Of a stretch of DNA of 64,000 nt, positions 29,739-43,376 are shown piece by piece. Made by a program: the position numbers and the translations under genes. The notes under the pieces were generated by a model. It had not been told where the DNA came from. It did no database searches and saw nothing but the letters and a program-made list of their open reading frames with translations. This DNA is from Pseudomonas sp. efr-133-TYG-5 (GTDB lineage: Bacteria; Pseudomonadota; Gammaproteobacteria; Pseudomonadales; Pseudomonadaceae). Positions within the stretch are counted from its first letter, which is position 1. Each line of letters starts with the position of its first letter. Location: the NCBI RefSeq assembly GCF_030209175.1, contig NZ_JARVSM010000002.1, positions 62,001-126,000 of the forward strand. Direction: 5' to 3'.

Positions 29739-31592
29739 ATGCTCAAACGCCTTGCCTGGCTGGCGCTCTGTGTCTGCGCCCCGCTGTCCGCCGCGCCCCA
29801 CATCGACCCTCAACGTTTGCAGCAACTGGCCAACGATCGCTTCTGGATTTCCCTGGGCCATTACGAAACCGCCAAGCTCGGCGGCTGGCGCAGCTACGTC
29901 AGCGACAGGAAATTCTTCCTCGCCGCCGACGGCAACGAACACCCCGACCACGAACTGGCCGCCACCGTGCAGGCGCTGTACGCCCCGGCCAGCCTCGGCG
30001 AGAAGCATGCGCAATGCGTCTACCCGGCGCGCACGCGCTGGCTGCAGGCGCAGCTCGACCTGAAGGATCTGCCCGCACCCGACTGTGCCGAATTCAAGCA
30101 ATGGTTCAAGGACGTCTCGCCGCACAGCGCGGTGATGATCTTCCCGGCGGCCTATCTCAACAGTCCTTCGTCGATGTTCGGCCACACCCTGCTGCGCATC
30201 GACCAGGCTGATGTGCAGAGCGACAAGACCTCGCTGCTCAGCTACGCGATCAACTTCGGCGCCTACATCGAAGGCTCCGACAACAGCATTCTGTATGCCT
30301 GGAAAGGCCTGATGGGCGGTTATCCGGGGCTGTTCGCGCTGGTGCCGTACCAGGAAAAACTCTCCGAATACCGCAGCCTGGAAAACCGCGACCTGTGGGA
30401 GTACCGACTCAATCTGACCCAGGCTGAAACCGCGCGCATGGTCGAGCACGTGTGGGAGCTGAAGCAGATCCAGTTCGACTATTTCTTCTTCGACGAAAAC
30501 TGCTCGTACCGCCTGCTCGAACTGCTGCAGGTGGCGCGGCCGAGCCTGCGCCTGACCGAGCAATTCCCGCTGACCGCGATCCCCACCGACACCGTCAAAG
30601 CGGTGAAAGCGGCCGGCCTCGTTGAGCACATCGAATATCGCCCGTCCCGCGAACGTGAACTGCTCAGCCGCGCCGAGCCGCTGAGCGCTGAAGAACAGGA
30701 TTGGGTGCTGAAAGTCAGTGCCGATCAGCAGGTATTGCAGGAGCCGACATTCAAGGCTCTGCCCCGGGATCGTCAGGCGCTGATCGTCGATGCGGCGTAT
30801 CGCCTGGAGCGCTATCGCGCCAATGGCCAGGAACGCGATCCGCACCGGGCGCAGCGCAGTTTCGAACTGTTGCGGGCGATCAACAAGAACCCGGCGCCGG
30901 AGCTGCAGATCCCGCAACCGGGCCTGCCCGAAGACGGCCACGAATCGCGCACCTGGCAGGCCGGCCTCGGCACCCGCGGCGATCGTGCATTCGGCGAGTA
31001 CGGCCTGCGCATGGCTTATCACGACCTCAATGACAACGCCGAAAGCTTCCCCCTCGGCGCGCAGATCGAAATCCTGCAGCTGAAGCTGCGCCAGTACGAG
31101 GGCAACGACTGGCAACTGCAGCAACTGGACCTGGCCACCATCCGCTCGCTGACGCCACGCAATGCGCTGTTGCAGCCGTTGTCGTGGCAGGTCACCGGCG
31201 GTCTGGAGCGGGTACCGGGCAAGCATGACGACGAAACCCTGGTCAGCCACGTCAACGGTGGCGCCGGCGGCACCTGGCAGTTGGGCGAAGACGTGCTCGG
31301 GTTTGCCCTCGGCACCGTGCGGGTCGAGCACAACAACGACTTCGCCGGATTCGTCGCCCCCGCTGCCGGCTTCAACAGCGGCGTGCTGTGGAAAAACCCG
31401 CTGGGCAACTTCAGCCTCGAAGGCAAGGGCGACTACTTCACCAACGGCGAAGTGCGCCGCAGCGTGAGCCTGAACCAGCAGTGGGAACTGTCGCGCAATC
31501 TCGGTCTGCGCCTGAGTGCACAGCGTGAATTCAGCCACCTCGCCACACCTGAAACCGAAGTGATGCTCGAGGTGAAGTGGTACCATTACTGA
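29739..31592 (+). CDS. DUF4105 family envelope protein
   Basis: A 617-residue secreted protein. Signal peptide MLKRLAWLALCVCAPLSAA. The N-terminal region carries HSAVMIFPAAYLNSPSSMFG and HTLLRIDQADV, then FFFDENCSYRLLELLQVARP; these H and C/D motifs resemble the NlpC/P60-like (Lnb-type) DUF4105 peptidase fold. The C-terminal third is beta-rich with repeated amphipathic strands (GNFSLEGKGDYFTNGEVRRS) ending in an aromatic residue pair, resembling an outer-membrane barrel. The exact activity is unknown. Start chosen at ATG 29739; a TTG three codons upstream is also open. Neither has a strong ribosome site. Confidence 0.88.
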   Translation: MLKRLAWLALCVCAPLSAAPHIDPQRLQQLANDRFWISLGHYETAKLGGWRSYVSDRKFFLAADGNEHPDHELAATVQALYAPASLGEKHAQCVYPARTRWLQAQLDLKDLPAPDCAEFKQWFKDVSPHSAVMIFPAAYLNSPSSMFGHTLLRIDQADVQSDKTSLLSYAINFGAYIEGSDNSILYAWKGLMGGYPGLFALVPYQEKLSEYRSLENRDLWEYRLNLTQAETARMVEHVWELKQIQFDYFFFDENCSYRLLELLQVARPSLRLTEQFPLTAIPTDTVKAVKAAGLVEHIEYRPSRERELLSRAEPLSAEEQDWVLKVSADQQVLQEPTFKALPRDRQALIVDAAYRLERYRANGQERDPHRAQRSFELLRAINKNPAPELQIPQPGLPEDGHESRTWQAGLGTRGDRAFGEYGLRMAYHDLNDNAESFPLGAQIEILQLKLRQYEGNDWQLQQLDLATIRSLTPRNALLQPLSWQVTGGLERVPGKHDDETLVSHVNGGAGGTWQLGEDVLGFALGTVRVEHNNDFAGFVAPAAGFNSGVLWKNPLGNFSLEGKGDYFTNGEVRRSVSLNQQWELSRNLGLRLSAQREFSHLATPETEVMLEVKWYHY

Positions 31593-31619
31593 CCTGACCT
31601 GAAGCCCAATCAACTCCCT

Positions 31620-31723
31620 TGTGGGAGCGACCTTGTGGGAGCGAGCCTGCTCGCGAAAGCGATGGGTCATTCACCATCCTGGTTGAATGACCGGTTGCAT
31701 TCGCGAGCAGACTCGCTCCCACA
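31620..31723. repeat. REPIN, copy 5, with duplicated left tip
   Basis: Left tip TGTGGGAGCGACC (31620) is immediately followed by a second, complete left arm TGTGGGAGCGAGCCTGCTCG (31634). It ends AGACTCGCTCCCACA at 31723. The extra 14-bp unit looks like a slip duplication of the arm start. Confidence 0.88.
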
Positions 31724-31828
31724 TTGATTTTGTGCTGTTGATGGATTTTTCACGGCGCTTCGACAGCCGCCTCATGAATCCGCTTCTAGACTTTCCCTAT
31801 CAGCCGAGAATCGGCGCGGGAGAGTGCG

Positions 31829-32185
31829 ATGTGGCGGTGTGCGGGTTTGCTGGGCGTTGTGCTGTTAGTGGGCGGTTGCCAATCGACCCATGAAGACTTG
31901 ATCGCCAAGGGTTATCCACCGGCCTTCGCCGACGGCTTCGATGACGGCTGTGTCAGTGGCCGCCAGGCCGCCGGTTCGATCAGCGGCGAGTTCCGCAAGA
32001 ACGTGCCGCGCTATCTCAAGGACAAGCAATACGCCGAAGGCTGGACCGACGGCTTCCGCCAGTGCCAGGCGATGCTGGAAAACAAGGATCGCGAAGACTA
32101 TCGCAACGAGCACTGGGACGAACGCGAACGCGCCTGGCAACAACAGAAAGACCAGGGCGCCGCGCGGGCCTATCGCTCGCAATAG
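31829..32185 (+). CDS. Small lipoprotein of unknown function
   Basis: A 118-residue protein with a short lipoprotein signal MWRCAGLLGVVLLVGG-C (lipobox LVGGC, Cys17). The mature part is GYPPAFADGFDDGCVSGRQA, with repeated aromatic/acidic and Gly-rich turns, and a basic, Gln-rich C-terminal helix (RERAWQQQKDQGAARA). GFDDGC and WTDGFRQC resemble each other and may form a two-fold repeat with paired cysteines. Start ATG follows GGGAGAGT. It is 70 bp upstream of the Gre-like gene on the same strand. Confidence 0.82.
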   Translation: MWRCAGLLGVVLLVGGCQSTHEDLIAKGYPPAFADGFDDGCVSGRQAAGSISGEFRKNVPRYLKDKQYAEGWTDGFRQCQAMLENKDREDYRNEHWDERERAWQQQKDQGAARAYRSQ

Positions 32186-32255
32186 GTCGCTTGCAGACAT
32201 CCAGTGCAACCAAATGCCGGCGATCATGGCCCAACCTCTATAACGGGAGGACACC

Positions 32256-34177
<1,922 letters not shown>

Positions 34178-34286
34178 TTATGAAATTAAATGGTGCACAG
34201 GATATAAATCAGGCGGTTTTTTGAGCTGGTTTTGCACCGGAATGGGGAGACCCCATTGAAGTGACGCACCAACAGTTACAGCGCTT

Positions 34287-34373
34287 TCGCTGGCAAGCCA
34301 GCTCCCACAGTTTCTGCGGCGCTCCCACATTTCAGGCCTAACGCAATCCCTGTGGGAGCTGGCTTGCCAGCGA
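34287..34373. repeat. Paired REP elements of a second family
   Basis: TCGCTGGCAAGCCAGCTCCCACA (34287-34309, one boundary base either way) and its reverse complement TGTGGGAGCTGGCTTGCCAG at 34351 onward. This is a different REP sequence (GAGCTGGCTTGCCAGCGA) from the GAGCGAGCCTGCTCGCGAA family elsewhere in the window. The spacer contains a partial extra tip (GCTCCCACA at 34321). Confidence 0.88.
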
Positions 34374-34407
34374 TGAATTCACCCCGGTATTGCTGAAAAA
34401 CCCAGGC

Positions 34408-34439
34408 AAAAAAAACGGAGCCCGAAGGCTCCGCTTTTT
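34408..34439 (-). terminator. Terminator of ettA
   Basis: Stem CGGAGCC/GGCTCCG with loop CGAA (34416-34433). On the minus strand it is followed by eight T residues; plus strand also ends in TTTTT. It is 18 bp from the ettA stop. Confidence 0.9.
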
Positions 34440-34456
34440 CATGCCACCGACCCGAA

Positions 34457-36121
<1,665 letters not shown>

Positions 36122-36407
36122 GGAGAACCTTGGGTCAGTGACAGATGAAGGATTGCAGCGCAGGCGATGCCCGGCCAGACCATGCGCGTCGTTCACTTGA
36201 GGGTGATCAATGCGTGCGCGCGGAAAAAAGTCTGATTCTAGGAGCTGGAACGCTCCCGTGTAACCGGCAAAGCTACCTGATTGACCAGTGGCAGTCCAGC
36301 CGAGCGGGGCTGGCACTTCGCCACAACTCAAGGCATGCTAGCCGCCCTTCGGGCGTCCGGCTTATAGTGCACGTCGCGCCAGTCCAGCCAAACCGCAGGA
36401 TCACAGC

Positions 36408-39400
36408 TTGTCCAATGTCATTCCGCCAGCCTCTGTGAGCAGCACCCAACCGGCGCCCGGCTCGCCCCTGCGCGGAACATTGAAAGGCGCGCTGGCGACG
36501 CTGGTGCTGTTGCTGCTGGCATTGCTGTTCTGGCAACTGCTCGATCAACTGCGCGAAACCCAGACCAATCAGCGCCAGTACACCATCGACTACACCGCCG
36601 ACCTCGCCTCGCAGGTCAGCCTGAACATGGCGCTGAACGCGCAGATCGCCCTCAACCTGCTACCGATCGTCGAACAACCGCAGACGGCCGACGAACAGCA
36701 GGCGCTGCTGCGTAAGTTGCAGCAATCGCTGCCCGACCTGCGCAGCCTGGCGTTGCTCAGCCCGTCGGGCAAGGTGCTCAGTGACAGCGCCGCCGACAGC
36801 CAGGACGCCGCTTACCTCGGCGAACTGGTACGTCGCAGCCGTGCCCAGGCGCATTATTTCAGCAACGCCGACGATGGCTCCGTGGTGCACTTGCTGCTGC
36901 ACCAGGCCAGCGGCAGTACCCGCGGCTACTGGGCCCTGCGCCTGACGCCGACATTCTTCGCCTCGCTGACCAAACAGGCCGACACCGGCATCCGCCCGTT
37001 GTGGCTGGTGGAAAACCGCATCAACCACCAGATCATCAGCCGTGACGAATCATTGCCCTCGACCAGGACCAGCACCCTCACCGCGGACGATCTGGCCAAC
37101 AGCGTGCTGACCGTGCCGCTGAGCAGCAGCGACTGGCAAATGCGCGGCCTGTTCGACCGCCAGCGCGTGCTCGAACAACTGCTGCCGGCGTTCATCGGCA
37201 AATGCCTGCTGGGCCTGGCGTTCTCGCTGCTGCCATTCATTGCGCTGCTCAACATGCGCCGGCGCCAGCGCCAGTTGCACGAGGGGCGCCGGCGTTATCA
37301 GGACATTTTCGAAGGCACCGGCGTGGCGTTGTGCGTGCTCGACCTGTCCGGGCTGCAACAGGCGTTCGAACGTGCGCAGTTGCAGACCAGCGACCAGCTC
37401 AAGGCCTGGCTCGACCAGCCGCAGCAACGTCAGCAGCTGTTGCAGGAACTGCGCATCACCGAGGTCAACCAGGTGGCGCTGCAGCTACTCAACGTCAATT
37501 CCTGCGACCACGCCTGGCAACTGCTGATCGACGGTCAGCCACACACTCAGTGCGCCATCGGCAACCAGGTGCTCGACGCCGTTCTACAGCAGCAGGATCA
37601 GCTGGAACTGGAAATCAAGCTGCCGGACATCAATGGTCGCGACCAGCACCTGTGGCTGGTGCTGCGCCTGCCGCAGGAGCGCCATGACTACAAGGCGGTG
37701 ATCCTCAGCATCAACGACATCACCAGCCGCAAGCTGATCGAACTGTCGCTGCTCGAACGCGAGGGCTTCTGGTCGGACGTGGTGCGCACCGTGCCGGATC
37801 ATCTGTATGTGCAGGACGTCATCAGCCAGCGGATGATTTTCAGCAACCACCACCTCGGCCAGACCCTCGGCTACAACCGCACCGAGCTGCATCAGATGGG
37901 CGAGTACTTCTGGGAAATCCTCCTGCACCCGGAAGACGCCGACTATTACCATCGTTCGCGGCAGATGCAGCGCCATGCCGGCTACAGCCAGTTGCTGCAG
38001 TGCCAGCTGCGCTTCCGTCATCGCGACGGCAAGTGGCGGCGCTTCGACATCCGTGAACAGGCGCTGGCCCGTGACAAGCACGATCAGGTCACGCGCATCA
38101 TCGGCGTGGCCAAGGACATCACCGAGCAGATCGAGGCCAGTGAATCGTTGCGCGACAGCGAACAGCGCTACCGCATGCTCGCCGAAAGCATCAGCGACGT
38201 GATTTTCTCCACCGACAGCAAGCTGTCGCTCAATTACGTCAGCCCGTCGGTGCAGGCGGTACTGGGGTATGACGCCGAATGGATTTTCCAGAACGGCTGG
38301 CAGTCGACCATCGCCAACCCGCAGCAGCTGAGCGGCATCTATCAACTGATGGATCGCGTCAGCAAAGCACTGGACAAGCCCGAGCAACTGACGCTGCTGC
38401 GCAATCAGGTGCAGACGCAACTGTTCCTGTTCGATTGCCTGCGCGCCGATGGCCGCAAGATTCCCATCGAACTGCGCCTGGTGCTGGTGTGGGACGAGCA
38501 CGGCGCGTTCGAAGGCGTGCTCGGCGTCGGCCGCGACATCAGTCAGCAGCGCCGTGCCGAGAAAGACCTGCGCATGGCCGCCACGGTATTCGAACACTCG
38601 ACCTCGGCCATCCTCATCACCGACCCGGCCGGGTATATCGTCCAGGCCAACGAGGCCTTCAGCCGCGTCAGCGGTTACGCGGTGGCGGAAGTCCTCGACC
38701 AGTTGCCGAACATGCTCACCGTCGACGAGCAGCAGGACGCGCACCTGCGCTACGTGCTCAAGCAACTGCACCAGCACAGCACCTGGGAAGGCGAAGTCTG
38801 GCTCAAGCGCCGCAATGGCGAACACTACCCGGCGTGGGTCGGCATTACCGCGGTGCTCGACGATGAAGGCGACCTGGCCAGTTACGTGTGTTTCTTCAGC
38901 GATATCAGCGAGCGCAAGGCCAGCGAACAGCGCATCCACCGCCTCGCCTACTACGACGCCCTGACCCACCTGCCGAACCGCACGTTGTTCCAGGATCGCC
39001 TGCACACCGCGCTGCAAGCGGCCGAGCGGCAGAAGTCGTGGGTGGTGCTGATGTTCCTCGACCTCGACCGCTTCAAGCCGATCAACGACTCCCTCGGCCA
39101 CGCCGCCGGCGACCGCATGCTCAAGGAAATGGCCACGCGCCTGCTGGCCTGCGTCGACGATGACGACACCGTGGCGCGCATGGGCGGCGACGAGTTCACC
39201 CTGCTGCTGCAACACCGCTCCAGCCGGGAAATGGCCCTGAACCGGGCGATTCACGTGGCCGAGCAGATTCTCGCCAGCCTGGTCAAACCGTTCGTCCTCG
39301 AAGGCCGCGAGTTTTTTGTCACCGCCAGTATCGGCATCGCCCTGAGCCCGCAGGACGGCAACGAGCTCAGCCAGTTGATGAAGAACGCCGACACGGCGAT

Positions 39401-40256
39401 GTATCACGCCAAGGAACGCGGCAAGAACAACTTCCAGTTCTATCAGGCCGACATGAACGCCAGCGCCCTCGAGCGCCTGGAGCTGGAAAGCGACCTGCGC
39501 CATGCCCTCGAGCAGAACGAATTCGTCCTGTATTACCAGCCGCAGTTCAGCGGCGACGGCAAGCGCCTGACCGGCGCCGAGGCCCTGCTGCGCTGGCGCC
39601 ATCCGCGCCGTGGCCTGGTGCCGCCGGGGGATTTCATTCCGGTGCTGGAAGAGCTCGGCCTGGTGGTGGACGTCGGCGACTGGGTCATCAGCGAGGCTTG
39701 CCGCCAGCTCAAGACCTGGCACCAGAGCCGCGTGCGGGTGCCGAAAGTCTCGGTGAACATCTCCGCCCGGCAGTTCTCCGACGGCCAGCTCGGCACGCGC
39801 ATCGCCACCATCCTGCGCGAAACCGGGCTGCCGCCGGCGTGCCTGGAGCTGGAGCTGACCGAAAGTATCCTGATGCGTGAAGTCAGCGAAGCCATGCAGA
39901 TTCTCGCCGGGCTGAAAAACCTCGGCCTGAGCATCGCGGTCGACGACTTCGGCACCGGTTACTCGTCGTTGAACTACCTCAAGCAGTTCCCGATCGACGT
40001 GCTGAAGATCGACCGCACCTTCGTCGACGGTCTGCCGTCCGGCGAACAGGACGCGCAGATTGCCCGGGCGATCATCGCCATGGCCCACAGCCTGAACCTG
40101 GCGGTGATCGCCGAGGGCGTGGAAACCCATGAGCAGCTGGACTTCCTGCGCGAGCATGGCTGCGACGAGGTGCAGGGTTACCTGTTCGGGCGGCCAATGC
40201 CGGCGAGCCGCTTCGAAGCGCAGTTCAGCAACGACGCGCTGTTCATGTTCGATTGA
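36408..40256 (+). CDS. morA: MorA-like sensory diguanylate cyclase/phosphodiesterase (PAS-GGDEF-EAL)
   Basis: A 1282-residue membrane sensor. Transmembrane helices lie near residues 28-47 and 262-283 and flank a periplasmic sensor domain. At least three PAS domains follow (near 455-580, 575-710 and 715-840), then GGDEF (MGGDEFTLL near 926) and EAL (GAEALLRW near 1058; [10 protein letters not shown] present). It is expected to make and degrade c-di-GMP and so control motility and biofilm, as MorA does. The inhibitory I-site reads DDDD instead of RxxD. The start is TTG with AGGA 7 nt upstream. It lies next to glyA as in PAO1 (PA4601-PA4602). Confidence 0.9.
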   Translation: MSNVIPPASVSSTQPAPGSPLRGTLKGALATLVLLLLALLFWQLLDQLRETQTNQRQYTIDYTADLASQVSLNMALNAQIALNLLPIVEQPQTADEQQALLRKLQQSLPDLRSLALLSPSGKVLSDSAADSQDAAYLGELVRRSRAQAHYFSNADDGSVVHLLLHQASGSTRGYWALRLTPTFFASLTKQADTGIRPLWLVENRINHQIISRDESLPSTRTSTLTADDLANSVLTVPLSSSDWQMRGLFDRQRVLEQLLPAFIGKCLLGLAFSLLPFIALLNMRRRQRQLHEGRRRYQDIFEGTGVALCVLDLSGLQQAFERAQLQTSDQLKAWLDQPQQRQQLLQELRITEVNQVALQLLNVNSCDHAWQLLIDGQPHTQCAIGNQVLDAVLQQQDQLELEIKLPDINGRDQHLWLVLRLPQERHDYKAVILSINDITSRKLIELSLLEREGFWSDVVRTVPDHLYVQDVISQRMIFSNHHLGQTLGYNRTELHQMGEYFWEILLHPEDADYYHRSRQMQRHAGYSQLLQCQLRFRHRDGKWRRFDIREQALARDKHDQVTRIIGVAKDITEQIEASESLRDSEQRYRMLAESISDVIFSTDSKLSLNYVSPSVQAVLGYDAEWIFQNGWQSTIANPQQLSGIYQLMDRVSKALDKPEQLTLLRNQVQTQLFLFDCLRADGRKIPIELRLVLVWDEHGAFEGVLGVGRDISQQRRAEKDLRMAATVFEHSTSAILITDPAGYIVQANEAFSRVSGYAVAEVLDQLPNMLTVDEQQDAHLRYVLKQLHQHSTWEGEVWLKRRNGEHYPAWVGITAVLDDEGDLASYVCFFSDISERKASEQRIHRLAYYDALTHLPNRTLFQDRLHTALQAAERQKSWVVLMFLDLDRFKPINDSLGHAAGDRMLKEMATRLLACVDDDDTVARMGGDEFTLLLQHRSSREMALNRAIHVAEQILASLVKPFVLEGREFFVTASIGIALSPQDGNELSQLMKNADTAMYHAKERGKNNFQFYQADMNASALERLELESDLRHALEQNEFVLYYQPQFSGDGKRLTGAEALLRWRHPRRGLVPPGDFIPVLEELGLVVDVGDWVISEACRQLKTWHQSRVRVPKVSVNISARQFSDGQLGTRIATILRETGLPPACLELELTESILMREVSEAMQILAGLKNLGLSIAVDDFGTGYSSLNYLKQFPIDVLKIDRTFVDGLPSGEQDAQIARAIIAMAHSLNLAVIAEGVETHEQLDFLREHGCDEVQGYLFGRPMPASRFEAQFSNDALFMFD

Positions 40257-40260
40257 CCTG

Positions 40261-40350
40261 GAGCAGCTACAAGCTTCGAGCAACAAGCTACAAGTTATCG
40301 GCAGACAGGCTTTGGCTCATGGCTCGCAGCTTGAAGCTGGCGGCTGCTTG
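40261..40350. repeat. Imperfect inverted repeat rich in AGCTTC/GAAGCT
   Basis: GAGCAGCTACAAGCTTCGAG and ACAAGCTACAAG on the left face CTCGCAGCTTGAAGCTGG and GGCTGCTTG on the right. This pattern (alternating AGCT-ACAAGCTT blocks) resembles another interspersed Pseudomonas repeat. It is between morA and glyA. Confidence 0.6.
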
Positions 40351-40407
40351 AATGCCACTTGTCTGCGACATGATGTCGTTTCATATGCCATCCAAAACCC
40401 GTTGGGT

Positions 40408-40413
40408 TAGAAT
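40408..40413 (+). promoter_or_regulatory. Candidate -10 element for glyA
   Basis: TAGAAT, 36 bp before the glyA ATG. No strong -35 is seen 17 bp upstream. Low confidence. Confidence 0.3.
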
Positions 40414-40448
40414 GCCCCCCTTTTCTGCCCCGATCCTTGAGGACCGCC

Positions 40449-41702
40449 ATGTTCAGCCGTGATTTGACTATTGCCAAGTACGACGCCGATCTCTTTGCCG
40501 CCATGGAGCAAGAAGCTCAGCGCCAGGAAGAGCACATCGAGCTGATCGCTTCGGAAAACTACACCAGCCCTGCGGTGATGGAAGCTCAAGGCTCGGTTCT
40601 GACCAACAAATACGCCGAAGGCTACCCAGGCAAGCGCTACTACGGTGGTTGCGAGTACGTCGACGTCGTCGAGCAACTGGCCATCGACCGCGCCAAGGAG
40701 CTGTTCGGCGCCGATTACGCCAACGTGCAGCCGCACGCCGGTTCGCAAGCCAACGCCGCTGTCTACCTGGCCCTGCTGCAAGGCGGCGACACCATCCTGG
40801 GCATGAGCCTGGCCCACGGCGGTCACCTGACCCACGGTGCCAGCGTTTCCTCCTCCGGCAAGCTGTACAACGCCGTGCAGTACGGCATCGACGCCAACGG
40901 CCTGATCGACTACGACGAAGTCGAACGCCTGGCGGTCGAGCACAAGCCGAAAATGATCGTGGCCGGTTTCTCCGCCTACTCGCAGATCCTCGACTTCCCG
41001 CGCTTCCGCGCCATCGCTGACAAGGTCGGCGCCTACCTGTTCGTCGACATGGCCCACGTGGCCGGTCTGGTCGCCGCTGGCGTGTACCCGAACCCGGTGC
41101 CTTTCGCTGACGTCGTGACCACCACCACGCACAAGACCCTGCGCGGTCCACGTGGCGGCCTGATCCTGGCTCGCGCCAACGCCGAGATCGAAAAGAAACT
41201 CAACTCCGCCGTCTTCCCGGGCGCCCAGGGTGGCCCGCTGGAGCACGTGATCGCCGCCAAGGCCATCTGCTTCAAGGAAGCGCTGCAGCCTGAGTTCAAG
41301 GCTTACCAGGAACAAGTGGTGAAGAACGCCCAGGCCATGGCCGAGGTGTTCATCGAGCGCGGTTTCGACGTGGTTTCCGGCGGTACCAAGAACCACCTGT
41401 TCCTGCTGTCGCTGATCAAGCAGGACATCTCCGGTAAAGACGCCGACGCCGCCCTGGGCAAAGCGTTCATCACCGTGAACAAGAACTCCGTGCCTAACGA
41501 TCCACGCTCGCCGTTCGTGACCTCCGGCCTGCGCTTCGGTACGCCAGCCGTGACCACTCGCGGTTTCAAGGAAGCCGAGTGCAAGGAACTGGCCGGCTGG
41601 ATCTGCGACATCCTGGCTGACCTGAACAACGAAGCGGTGATCGACGCCGTGCGTGAGAAAGTCAAAGCCATCTGCAAGAAACTGCCGGTATACGGCGCTT
41701 GA
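40449..41702 (+). CDS. glyA: Serine hydroxymethyltransferase GlyA
   Basis: A 417-residue PLP enzyme that converts serine and tetrahydrofolate to glycine and methylene-THF. The PLP lysine is in [17 protein letters not shown] near residue 229. [13 protein letters not shown] and [15 protein letters not shown] are typical. Start at [12 protein letters not shown] after GAGGA; four more upstream residues are unlikely. A strong terminator follows. P. aeruginosa has more than one glyA; this matches the copy next to morA. Confidence 0.97.
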   Translation: MFSRDLTIAKYDADLFAAMEQEAQRQEEHIELIASENYTSPAVMEAQGSVLTNKYAEGYPGKRYYGGCEYVDVVEQLAIDRAKELFGADYANVQPHAGSQANAAVYLALLQGGDTILGMSLAHGGHLTHGASVSSSGKLYNAVQYGIDANGLIDYDEVERLAVEHKPKMIVAGFSAYSQILDFPRFRAIADKVGAYLFVDMAHVAGLVAAGVYPNPVPFADVVTTTTHKTLRGPRGGLILARANAEIEKKLNSAVFPGAQGGPLEHVIAAKAICFKEALQPEFKAYQEQVVKNAQAMAEVFIERGFDVVSGGTKNHLFLLSLIKQDISGKDADAALGKAFITVNKNSVPNDPRSPFVTSGLRFGTPAVTTRGFKEAECKELAGWICDILADLNNEAVIDAVREKVKAICKKLPVYGA

Positions 41703-41728
41703 TGCGACGTTGAATCCGCAGCATGAAA

Positions 41729-41758
41729 AACCGGCCAAGTGATTGGCCGGTTTTTTTT
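41729..41758 (+). terminator. Intrinsic terminator of glyA
   Basis: Stem AACCGGCCAA/TTGGCCGGTT with loop GTGA (41729-41752) running into eight T residues. Confidence 0.92.
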
Positions 41759-41813
41759 CGTGCGCAAAAAAGTTTCGGACTGCGAATGGCTCAAGGTCGG
41801 GGCCTGGCGCTCA

Positions 41814-41827
41814 ACTGGTCAGACCGG
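41814..41827. promoter_or_regulatory. Candidate GntR/FCD operator
   Basis: ACTGGTCAGACCGG contains GGTC-A-GACC, a palindrome close to the TGGTnnnACC half-site rule of FCD-subfamily GntR regulators. It is about 150 bp upstream of the symporter gene whose 3' neighbours are two GntR-type genes. Motif match by eye only. Confidence 0.4.
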
Positions 41828-41979
41828 TCATGCCAATTCGTCATTTTTCACTTGCGATCCATAAAAAACAGCGCCTAGACTGCACCCGCACTGGACATAC
41901 CGGTAAGACCACAATAATTAAGTCCTGAATCCGCTGCGCCCCGCGTACGGCAGCCAGGACACCGACCAGGATTCCTCCC

Positions 41980-43293
41980 ATGCTCAGATGGTGCTCGCGT
42001 TCAATCTTCCTCCAAGTGGTTCTCGGACTGGTGCTCGGCATCGTCTGCGGGCTGACCCTTCCCGAATACTCCGCCCAGCTCAAACCGCTCGGCGACGGTT
42101 TCATCAAACTGATCAAGATGCTCATCGGCCTGATCGTGTTCTGCGTGGTGGTCAGCGGCATCAGTGGCGCGGGCGATCTGAAGAAAGTCGGGCGGATCGG
42201 CCTGAAATCGGTGATCTACTTTGAAATCCTCACCACCATCGCCCTGGTGATCGGCCTGGTGTTCGCGTTCAGCACCGGCATCGGCAGTGGCGCGAATATT
42301 CATCTGGAGCAGCTGTCGGCTGCCGACATGGGCGACATCGCCGAACGCGGCCAGCACATGCACACCACCACGCAGTTCCTCATGGACCTGATCCCGACGT
42401 CGGTGATCGGCGCGTTCGCCGACAACAACATCCTCCAGGTGCTGCTGTTCTCGGTGCTGTTCGGCAGCGCGTTGAATCTGGTCGGCGAGGCCGCATCCGG
42501 GATCTCGCGGCTGATCAACGAACTGAGCCATGTGATCTTCCGGATCATGGGCATGATCGTGCGCCTGGCGCCTATCGGCGTGTTCGGCGCCATCGCCTTC
42601 ACCACCAGCAAATACGGCCTCGATTCGCTGCAGCACCTGGGCAGTCTGGTCGGCTTGTTCTACCTGACCTGCATCGCCTTCGTCAGCGTGATTCTCGGCC
42701 TGGTGATGCGCGCTTCCGGCCTGCGCATGTGGCCGCTGCTCAAGTACCTGCGCGAAGAACTGCTGATCGTCATGGGCACCGCGTCCTCCGATGCCGTGCT
42801 GCCGCAGATCATGCGCAAACTCGAGCACCTGGGCATCGGCAGCTCGACGGTCGGCCTGGTGATTCCCACCGGCTATTCGTTCAACCTCGACGGTTTCTCG
42901 ATCTACCTGACCCTGGCCATCGTGTTCATCGCCAACGCCACCGGCACGCCGCTGGCCATGACCGACCTGCTGACGATCCTGCTGGTGTCGTTGATCACCT
43001 CCAAGGGCGCCCACGGGATTCCCGGTTCGGCCCTGGTGATTCTCGCGGCGACACTGACGGCAATCCCGGCGATTCCGGTGGTTGGCCTGGTGCTGGTCCT
43101 GGCGGTGGACTGGTTCATGGGCATCGGCCGCGCGCTGACCAACCTGATCGGCAACTGCGTCGCTACCGTGGCCATCGCCCGTTGGGAAAGAGACATCGAT
43201 GTACAGCGCGCCAACAAAGTACTCAGCGGCCAGCAGGGCTACACCTTTCAGCCGCGTAAACCAGTGACTCCGGCGCACCAGCAGGAGTTCTGA
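41980..43293 (+). CDS. Dicarboxylate/amino acid:cation symporter (DAACS family)
   Basis: A 437-residue membrane transporter with 8 or more hydrophobic segments. The DAACS signature regions are IGLIVFCVVVSGISGAGDLK, GTASSDAVLPQIMRKLEHLG (serine-rich-motif position), VIPTGYSFNLDGFSIYLTLA and SLITSKGAHGIPGSALVILA. It is closest to C4-dicarboxylate transporters of the DctA type; glutamate/aspartate transport (GltP-type) is the alternative. It uses H+ or Na+ coupling. It is 83 bp upstream of the first GntR gene on the same strand, so the regulators probably control it. As I recall, this trio is absent between PA4602 and PA4604 in PAO1. Confidence 0.88.
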   Translation: MLRWCSRSIFLQVVLGLVLGIVCGLTLPEYSAQLKPLGDGFIKLIKMLIGLIVFCVVVSGISGAGDLKKVGRIGLKSVIYFEILTTIALVIGLVFAFSTGIGSGANIHLEQLSAADMGDIAERGQHMHTTTQFLMDLIPTSVIGAFADNNILQVLLFSVLFGSALNLVGEAASGISRLINELSHVIFRIMGMIVRLAPIGVFGAIAFTTSKYGLDSLQHLGSLVGLFYLTCIAFVSVILGLVMRASGLRMWPLLKYLREELLIVMGTASSDAVLPQIMRKLEHLGIGSSTVGLVIPTGYSFNLDGFSIYLTLAIVFIANATGTPLAMTDLLTILLVSLITSKGAHGIPGSALVILAATLTAIPAIPVVGLVLVLAVDWFMGIGRALTNLIGNCVATVAIARWERDIDVQRANKVLSGQQGYTFQPRKPVTPAHQQEF

Positions 43294-43376
43294 TTTCACC
43301 CCCGCGGGTGCTGTCGCCGGCTGCGATCTTTCGATCCTGCCGGCGACGCGCCCCACGGGCCTACGGAGCAAGACCA

